From: Bacillota bacterium
Lineage (GTDB): Bacteria > Bacillota > Clostridia > Acetivibrionales > DSM-1351
Direction of reading: 5' to 3'
DNA: 5,822 bases
Assembly (NCBI GenBank): GCA_023426005.1
Contig: JAFABO010000180.1
Coordinates: 1-5,822 of the forward strand
Numbering within the stretch: position 1 is the stretch's first letter; each line of letters opens with the position of its first letter. Below, piece by piece: positions 1 through 4,438 of this stretch. A program made the translations under genes and the position numbers. The notes beneath the pieces were generated by a model. That model had not been told where the DNA came from. It was given only the letters and a program-made list of their open reading frames with translations, and did not search any database.

Positions 1-5
1 CATAT

Positions 6-317
6 ATGAATTCCAAGTTAAGAGATGAACATACGGATAGTTTGTTCGATGCTATACTTCTTTTGAATAATAGGGAAGAATGTTATAATTTCTTTGAGGA
101 TCTCTGTACCATTGCAGAGATCAAAGCGTTGGCCCAAAGACTTGAGGTTGCAAAAATGCTGCGTGACAAGAAAACATATACCGATATATGTGACGAGACG
201 GGTGCAAGTACCGCAACCATCAGCAGGGTTAACAGATGCCTTGTCTACGGTGCGGATGGATACAACCTTGTCCTTGACAGACTGCAGGAAAAGGCTAGAG
301 ACAAAGAAGAAAGATAG
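6..317 (+). CDS. yerC: YerC/TrpR-like DNA-binding protein
   Basis: A 103-residue protein that I recognise as the YerC/YecD family, relatives of the tryptophan repressor TrpR found widely in Firmicutes. The family hallmark is a conserved stretch at residues 24-53 (EECYNFFEDLCTI, then AQRLEVAKML), followed by a helix-turn-helix at about 56-79 with the diagnostic GASTATISR (66-74) and NRCL (76-79). It is expected to be an all-helical, dimeric, cytoplasmic DNA-binding protein. The family's targets and any ligand are poorly known, so tryptophan binding should not be assumed. Length is normal (about 100 residues), so the ATG at 6 is a sensible start even though its ribosome binding site lies largely off the window edge. 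The C-terminus ends in a charged run (EKARDKEER). The next gene begins 9 nt after its stop, suggesting an operon. Family assignment is firm; the biological role is not known. Confidence 0.93.
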   Translation: MNSKLRDEHTDSLFDAILLLNNREECYNFFEDLCTIAEIKALAQRLEVAKMLRDKKTYTDICDETGASTATISRVNRCLVYGADGYNLVLDRLQEKARDKEER

Positions 318-326
318 GTAGGGTGG

Positions 327-731
327 ATGCTAAAAAAATTATTTCTCAGCATAATAATTTTATCTGCTTTGGCTTCCGAAGGCGGGGCTTATTTTTCTGC
401 GGACTTATTGGACTACTACCTTGTAAATTTTACCCGGCTTGATATAATACAGGATAACCAGATTGTAAAACAAGCTGCCAGTGTTGAGAATTCCTCAAAA
501 ACAAGAGGTACTCCGGCAGCTTTTTATAAGATTATATCTCAAAATGCATTTGATATAAAGGATCCCGTCAGGCACAATTATCAGGATTTTACCGCTGTAG
601 TCCCTATAGCGGCGGGCCTGGTTTTTATTACTGTTTTCTATAAAATTTTTACTATAAAAAATTTTTCATATGCGGGACGTTTCCTGCTCAATATCTCAGA
701 TTCCTCACCGCCGGTACCTTGCCGGAGCTAA
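327..731 (+). CDS. Small protein of unknown function with two hydrophobic segments
   Basis: I do not recognise this 134-residue protein. Residues 1-21 look like a signal peptide or N-terminal anchor: Lys at 3-4, a hydrophobic core at 5-17, and small residues near 19-21 (GGA) that could serve a signal peptidase. Residues 22-87 are polar. A second hydrophobic span at about 88-108 (from FTAVVPIAAGLVF) is probably a membrane helix, followed by a basic, aromatic stretch and a Ser/Pro tail ending CRS. It probably sits in the membrane with residues 22-87 outside. No catalytic motif or known domain is visible. The ATG at 327 lies 9 nt after the yerC stop and in the same frame; the upstream AGGTAGGG gives only a modest Shine-Dalgarno match, so translation may be coupled to yerC. 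Reality of the gene rests on its position, its start and its secretion/membrane architecture. Function is unknown. Confidence 0.65.
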   Translation: MLKKLFLSIIILSALASEGGAYFSADLLDYYLVNFTRLDIIQDNQIVKQAASVENSSKTRGTPAAFYKIISQNAFDIKDPVRHNYQDFTAVVPIAAGLVFITVFYKIFTIKNFSYAGRFLLNISDSSPPVPCRS

Positions 732-767
732 TCAATTTGCACAATAACCCAGAATTTTTATGTTTTT

Positions 768-809
768 GACTTCACGGGATAGTTATACCTGTTGAATTGA
801 AGTCTTTTT
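768..809 (+). terminator. Possible intrinsic terminator after the yerC operon
   Basis: GACTTCA (768-774) is perfectly complementary to TGAAGTC (798-804), and five T residues follow at once (805-809). The 23-nt loop is long, but its inner part can form a short imperfect stem (GG at 776-777 with CC at 788-789, AT at 779-780 with AT at 785-786). It lies 36 nt after the stop of the small membrane protein gene, where a terminator would be expected. The long loop and modest GC content make it weaker than the terminator after fur. Confidence 0.5.
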
Positions 810-873
810 AAGAGTTGGCTGAGCATAACAGCAAAATTTTCTATTTATTAAAAATATGCCCAAAACAAGAAAT

Positions 874-905
874 TCGACTGTATTTAAATAAAATTTAAAT
901 AATAT
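874..905 (+). promoter_or_regulatory. Putative secA promoter region
   Basis: The gap ahead of secA becomes very AT-rich here. TCGACT (874-879) matches the sigma-A -35 consensus at four of six positions. Sixteen to twenty nt downstream lie poor to fair -10 candidates: TAAATA (896-901) and TAATAT (900-905). Two ATTTAAAT palindromes (882-889 and 893-900) fill the spacer, 11 bp apart. No single -35/-10 pair is convincing, so the start of transcription is uncertain. Position and composition support a promoter somewhere in this stretch. Confidence 0.3.
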
Positions 906-909
906 AAAA

Positions 910-942
910 GGTCCAATGGGGCCGTAAGAGCCATAGTGGCTC
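910..942 (+). promoter_or_regulatory. Structured 5' leader of secA (two small hairpins)
   Basis: Two hairpins lie back to back just upstream of the secA ribosome binding site. The first is GGTCC (910-914) with GGGCC (919-923), a 5-bp stem including one G-U pair and a 4-nt loop. The second is GAGCCA (928-933) with TGGCTC (937-942), a perfect 6-bp stem with a 3-nt loop, ending at the base before AAGGAGGT. An alternative pairing of GGGCC (919-923) with GGCTC (938-942) is mutually exclusive with both. There is no T tract, so these are not terminators. A role in mRNA stability or translational control of secA is inference. Confidence 0.4.
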
Positions 943-950
943 AAGGAGGT
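943..950 (+). promoter_or_regulatory. Strong ribosome binding site of secA
   Basis: AAGGAGGT is an eight-base match to the anti-Shine-Dalgarno sequence of Firmicutes 16S rRNA, with GGAGG ending 5 nt before the ATG at 955. It is the strongest such site next to a gene start in this window and fixes the secA start. It abuts the 3' arm of the GAGCCA/TGGCTC hairpin. Confidence 0.9.
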
Positions 951-954
951 AAAA

Positions 955-3687
955 ATGAAGAAATTTATTGAAAGATTAATTGGCTCATACAGTGAAAGAG
1001 AATTAAAAAGAATTTATCCAATAGTTGATAAAATAGAGTCTCTGGAACCTGAAATACAAAAACTTTCAGACAGTCAGCTGAGGGCTAAAACAACCGAATT
1101 TAAAGAGCGGCTCGCAAAGGGGGAAACACTCGACGATGTACTCCCTGAAGCGTTTGCAGTAGTCCGTGAAGCATCTGTGAGAGTTCTTGGAATGAGGCAC
1201 TTCAAAGTCCAGTTAATTGGCGGTATTGTACTTCACCAGGGAAGAATATCCGAAATGAAAACCGGTGAAGGAAAAACGCTGGTGGCAACCTTGCCCGTGT
1301 ACCTTAATGCGTTGGCGGGAAAAGGTGTACACGTTGTTACGGTAAATGATTACCTGGCAAGGCGTGACAGCGAGCAAATGGGTAAGATTTATAACTTCCT
1401 GGGACTTACGGTAGGCCTTATTGTACATGATCTTGAAAATGACGAAAGACGGGCGGCATATGGCTGCGATATCACGTACGGCACCAATAATGAACTGGGT
1501 TTTGATTATCTGAGAGACAATATGGTGATCTACAAGGAGGATATGGTTCAAAGGGAACTGAGCTATGCCATTGTCGACGAAGTTGACTCCATTCTCATAG
1601 ATGAAGCCAGAACTCCTCTTATTATTTCAGGTATGGGAGATAAATCCACCGACCTTTATAAAAAGGCCAATTCCTTTGCATTGAAGCTGAAAGCAAAGGT
1701 AATCAAGCAGATGGATGACAAGGTTGACAGTGACGAAGTATTTGACGAAGATTATATAATTGATGAAAAGGCACATACCGCAGTACTCACAGCAAATGGT
1801 ATCAAAAAGGCCGAACAGTACTTTGGACTTGAAAACCTCTCGGATCCTGAGAGCATGACAATATCCCACCATGTCAACCAGGCAATCAGAGCCCATGGTC
1901 TTATGAAAAATGAAAAGGACTATGTTGTCAAGGACGGCGAAGTAATAATAGTCGATGAGTTTACAGGCCGTATGATGTACGGAAGACGGTACAGCGACGG
2001 ACTCCACCAGGCCATTGAAGCCAAAGAGGGAGTCAAGGTTGAGAGGGAGAGCAAGACTCTGGCTACAATAACCTTCCAGAATTACTTCCGAATGTACAGT
2101 AAACTTGCCGGTATGACAGGTACTGCCCTTACTGAGGAAAATGAATTCAACACAATTTACAAGCTGGACGTTATAGTTATCCCTACAAATAAGGACATGA
2201 TACGTAAGGACAATCCTGACGTGGTATATAAAAATGAAGCCGGCAAGTTCAATGCCGTAATAGAAGATATTGCAGACTGTCATAAAAGAGGTCAGCCTGC
2301 GCTGATAGGTACAATTTCCATTGAAAAGTCCGAATTCCTCAGCGCAATGCTGAAGAGAAAGGGTATAGTCCATCAGGTTCTGAATGCCAAGTACCATGAA
2401 AAAGAAGCTGAGATCATTGCCCAGGCAGGTAAATTTGGAGCTGTTACAATAGCTACCAATATGGCCGGCAGAGGAACCGACATAGTTCTGGGAGGTAATT
2501 CGGAATACATGGCCAAGCAGGAAATGAGAAAGCTGGGCTATTCGGATGAATTGATAAGTGCCTCTACAAGCTTCAACGATACCGACGATGAGCTTATTCT
2601 CGAGGCAAGAAGCCGCTTTAAGGAGCTGAATGACAAGCACAGGCAGATAAACAATACTGAGAGAGAAAAGGTTGTCGAGGCCGGCGGTCTTCACATAATA
2701 GGTACTGAAAGACACGAGTCAAGGCGTATTGACAATCAGCTGAGAGGTCGTTCGGGCCGTCAGGGTGACCCCGGGTCCTCAAGGTTTTATATATCTCTTG
2801 AAGATGACCTCATGAGACTGTTCGGTTCAGAAAGGCTGACAAATATAGTAAACGCACTTGGTCTTGAGGATGATCAGCCAATCGAGCATAAGATGCTTTC
2901 AAATGCCATAGAAAATGCCCAGAAGAAGGTTGAGGGCAGGAACTTCGACGTTCGTAAGAGAGTTCTGCAGTATGACGATGTTATGAACAAACAGAGGGAA
3001 GTGATCTATGCACAGAGAAGGACCGTTCTTAACGGAGATAATCTCAGGGATTACTTTATAAAAATGTTTGAAAGTCTTGTTGACGGCGTGATCTCCACTT
3101 ATTGTGCCGAGAACCAGTATGCCGATATGTGGGATTGGGATTCCATGATAGGTTACCTTGAAAGTGTATTCCTGCCACAGGGTGCGTTACAGGTTACCGA
3201 AGAAGACAGGGCTACCTTCGATAAGGAAGATTTGAAAGAAAAGCTCATGGAAATTGTCAACAAGATTTATGAGTTCAAGGAAAACGACATCGGGATTGAA
3301 CTGATGAGAGAACTTGAAAGAGTTGTTCTACTCAAGGTGGTTGATGAAAAATGGATGGATCACATTGATGCCATGGATCAGCTCAAGCATGGCATAGGTC
3401 TGAGGGCGTACGGACAGCGTGATCCCGTAGTAGAGTATAAATTTGAGGGCTTCCAGATGTTTGAGGAAATGATCAAGAGCATTCAGGAGGACTCAATCAA
3501 ACTGCTGATAAGATCCAGAATAGACAGAGAACATGCTCCGCAGCGTGAAAAGGTAGCAGAACCTGTAGCCGCAAGCCATGGAGATGACGGACCAAAGAAG
3601 CCTGTTACAAACAACAGCAGAGTTGGGAGAAACGACCCCTGCCCTTGCGGCAGCGGAAAGAAATACAAGGTTTGCTGCGGAAAATAA
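955..3687 (+). CDS. secA: Preprotein translocase subunit SecA
   Basis: A complete 910-residue SecA, the ATPase motor that pushes unfolded preproteins through the SecYEG channel; it cycles between cytoplasm and membrane. Visible motifs in order: Walker A MKTGEGKT (101-108); VTVNDYLARRD soon after; Walker B DEVD (208-211) with the SILIDEARTPLIISG signature; the preprotein cross-linking domain at about 225-370, ending near IVDEFTGR (332-339); FQNYFRMY (374-381) and MTGTA (387-391); NMAGRGTDI (502-510) and the arginine-finger motif QLRGRSGRQGDPG (595-607) in the second motor domain; the C-terminal helical scaffold region with VDEKWMDHID (796-805). The tail has a basic/polar linker and a zinc-binding SEC-C motif with Cys at 896, 898, 907 and 908. 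The fourth ligand is Cys where Escherichia coli has His, a known variant. The start is fixed by AAGGAGGT. Length is typical of clostridial SecA, and no residue expected for activity is missing. A fur gene follows 49 nt later; in Bacillus subtilis the neighbour is prfB. Confidence 0.99.
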   Translation: MKKFIERLIGSYSERELKRIYPIVDKIESLEPEIQKLSDSQLRAKTTEFKERLAKGETLDDVLPEAFAVVREASVRVLGMRHFKVQLIGGIVLHQGRISEMKTGEGKTLVATLPVYLNALAGKGVHVVTVNDYLARRDSEQMGKIYNFLGLTVGLIVHDLENDERRAAYGCDITYGTNNELGFDYLRDNMVIYKEDMVQRELSYAIVDEVDSILIDEARTPLIISGMGDKSTDLYKKANSFALKLKAKVIKQMDDKVDSDEVFDEDYIIDEKAHTAVLTANGIKKAEQYFGLENLSDPESMTISHHVNQAIRAHGLMKNEKDYVVKDGEVIIVDEFTGRMMYGRRYSDGLHQAIEAKEGVKVERESKTLATITFQNYFRMYSKLAGMTGTALTEENEFNTIYKLDVIVIPTNKDMIRKDNPDVVYKNEAGKFNAVIEDIADCHKRGQPALIGTISIEKSEFLSAMLKRKGIVHQVLNAKYHEKEAEIIAQAGKFGAVTIATNMAGRGTDIVLGGNSEYMAKQEMRKLGYSDELISASTSFNDTDDELILEARSRFKELNDKHRQINNTEREKVVEAGGLHIIGTERHESRRIDNQLRGRSGRQGDPGSSRFYISLEDDLMRLFGSERLTNIVNALGLEDDQPIEHKMLSNAIENAQKKVEGRNFDVRKRVLQYDDVMNKQREVIYAQRRTVLNGDNLRDYFIKMFESLVDGVISTYCAENQYADMWDWDSMIGYLESVFLPQGALQVTEEDRATFDKEDLKEKLMEIVNKIYEFKENDIGIELMRELERVVLLKVVDEKWMDHIDAMDQLKHGIGLRAYGQRDPVVEYKFEGFQMFEEMIKSIQEDSIKLLIRSRIDREHAPQREKVAEPVAASHGDDGPKKPVTNNSRVGRNDPCPCGSGKKYKVCCGK

Positions 3688-3720
3688 AAGCATCTCAAAT
3701 GGAAATCTGTAAAAACACCT

Positions 3721-3728
3721 GAGAGGAG
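3721..3728 (+). promoter_or_regulatory. Ribosome binding site that decides the fur start
   Basis: GAGAGGAG provides a good Shine-Dalgarno core (AGGAG, 3724-3728). Two in-frame TTG codons follow. The first (3731) is only 2 nt after the core, too close for normal initiation; the second (3737) is 8 nt away, in the usual range. The start at 3737 is therefore preferred. There is no ATG or GTG start in this frame near the conserved N-terminus. Confidence 0.7.
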
Positions 3729-3736
3729 TTTTGGTT

Positions 3737-4180
3737 TTGAGTATTGGTGACAATGGCTTTTTAAAGGAAAAATTAAAAGAATGCGGATACAAATTCACAG
3801 GTCAGCGGGCCGCCATTCTGGAAGCTATGCTTCAATTTTCCGGTCAGCATGTAAGTGCCGAAGAAATATTTAATGCTGTAAAACTAAAACACCCTGAGCT
3901 CGGCCTGGCGACAGTATACAGAACAATGCTTCTGCTGGACAAGCTGGGACTGGTACACAAGCTGGATTTTGATGATGGCTTCAGCCGCTATGAACTGGTT
4001 AAGCCCAATGAGGATCACACACACCATCATTTGATATGTAGTTCCTGCGGCTCGGTATCAGAGGTAGAGGAAGATCTCCTGGATTCTCTTGAAGAAGAGA
4101 TTTTAAAAAAGAACGGTTTTTTAGTTAAAGACCATAGAGTGCAGTTTTACGGCTTGTGCAGTAAATGCAGGAATGAATAA
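3737..4180 (+). CDS. fur: Fur-family ferric uptake regulator
   Basis: A Fur-family metal-responsive repressor, 147 residues from the preferred TTG at 3737 (149 if TTG 3731 is used). The N-terminal winged helix has the family landmark GYKFTGQRAAILEAM (17-31) and the recognition helix LGLATVYRTMLLL (55-67). The dimerisation domain carries FDDGFSRYEL (78-87), the metal-sensing DHTHHHLICSSCG (93-105) and DHRVQFYGLCSKC (132-144). Two CxxC pairs (Cys 101/104 and 141/144) form the structural zinc site; His 38, the His cluster at 94-98, Asp/Glu near 113 and His 133 are candidate regulatory ligands. The GLATVYRT and GVSRYDL-like segments and the HxHHH cluster resemble B. subtilis Fur more than PerR, which has a single HxH and a Val-Ala-Thr-Val-Tyr-Asn helix. 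Iron sensing is thus likely, though Zur cannot be fully excluded. It lies 49 nt after secA with no convincing terminator between, so co-transcription is likely; a good terminator follows. Confidence 0.9.
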   Translation: MSIGDNGFLKEKLKECGYKFTGQRAAILEAMLQFSGQHVSAEEIFNAVKLKHPELGLATVYRTMLLLDKLGLVHKLDFDDGFSRYELVKPNEDHTHHHLICSSCGSVSEVEEDLLDSLEEEILKKNGFLVKDHRVQFYGLCSKCRNE

Positions 4181-4236
4181 AGCTGCGTTTCTCTGTTTGC
4201 GCACCTGTATGCAAATAAAATAATTGTCGGAATTTT

Positions 4237-4279
4237 AGGGTAAGTTCATTCATAGAATTGGACTTATCCTTTTTATTTT
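4237..4279 (+). terminator. Intrinsic terminator after fur
   Basis: GGGTAAGTTC (4238-4247) pairs with GGACTTATCC (4260-4269) over 10 bp, including two G-U pairs. A flanking A4237-T4270 pair extends it. The 12-nt loop can fold further (ATTC 4248-4251 with GAAT 4255-4258). A T-rich run, TTTTTATTTT, follows at 4270-4279. It begins 57 nt after the fur stop and probably ends the secA-fur transcript. Confidence 0.8.
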
Positions 4280-4337
4280 CTGAGAAAATATAAAATTATT
4301 TAGGATCCGGAGAACACAAATGTTGTTGTATGAATTG

Positions 4338-4399
4338 AATTTGAAATCCAAATTTGAGCTTAATGTAATTTTATAATACATTTATTATGCTAAAATGTA
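4338..4399 (+). promoter_or_regulatory. Putative promoter and operator region of the hydrolase gene
   Basis: This AT-rich stretch lies between the fur terminator and the hydrolase start. It contains a perfect TATAAT (4372-4377), but without a well-spaced -35, and an extended -10 (TGC before TAAAAT, 4388-4396). Three copies of a 6-bp half-site are interleaved with these: AATGTA (4362-4367), its complement TACATT (4377-4382), and AATGTA (4394-4399). The last two extend to a perfect 7-bp inverted repeat with a 9-nt spacer. Just upstream is another inverted repeat, AATTTG (4338-4343) with CAAATT (4349-4354). A promoter is very likely here; the exact elements and any regulator are inference. Confidence 0.4.
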
Positions 4400-4438
4400 A
4401 TCAGATTATGGAAACCAAATACTAATTCGGAGCTCAAT

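Larger units (their letters stand above)
732..954. other. Intergenic region ahead of secA
   Basis: This 223-nt gap contains a possible terminator at its left end, an AT-rich putative promoter with paired ATTTAAAT palindromes, and the hairpin leader plus ribosome binding site at its right end. Between about 810 and 873 I see nothing identifiable. The only short reading frame with a start signal is a three-codon one (916-927), treated as a finding. Confidence 0.8.
4181..4438. other. Intergenic region between fur and the hydrolase gene
   Basis: This 258-nt gap holds a small imperfect hairpin with no T tract (TTTGC 4196-4200 with GCAAA 4211-4215), the fur terminator, and the putative hydrolase promoter/operator. 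Between about 4280 and 4337 I see nothing identifiable. No plausible small gene is present on either strand. Confidence 0.8.

Noticed and set aside
1213..1551. Minus-strand open frame of 112 codons in the SecA motor domain
   Set aside because: Antisense to the Walker A and Walker B region, with no recognisable protein features.
1627..2715. Long open frame (362 codons) on the minus strand inside secA
   Set aside because: It lies entirely antisense to conserved SecA motor sequence. Its translation is rich in Cys, Ile, Tyr and Phe with no domain pattern, and I saw no ribosome binding site. It is a by-product of secA codon usage.
3693..3724. TCTCA/TGAGA inverted repeat between secA and fur as a terminator
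   Set aside because: The stem is only 5 bp with a 22-nt loop and no T tract, and it overlaps the fur ribosome binding site.
3731..3733. TTG at 3731 as the fur start
   Set aside because: It is only 2 nt from the AGGAG core; TTG 3737 has normal 8-nt spacing. Not excluded, but less likely.
4196..4215. TTTGC/GCAAA hairpin just after fur as a terminator
   Set aside because: Only five strong pairs and no T tract; the hairpin at 4237-4279 is much better.
4371..4388. Fur or PerR box at TTATAAT in the hydrolase promoter
   Set aside because: The left half matches a PerR-type half-site, but the right half does not match at the required 1-nt spacing. The short ATAATA/TATTAT dyad (4373-4388) has a 4-nt spacer, unlike either box.
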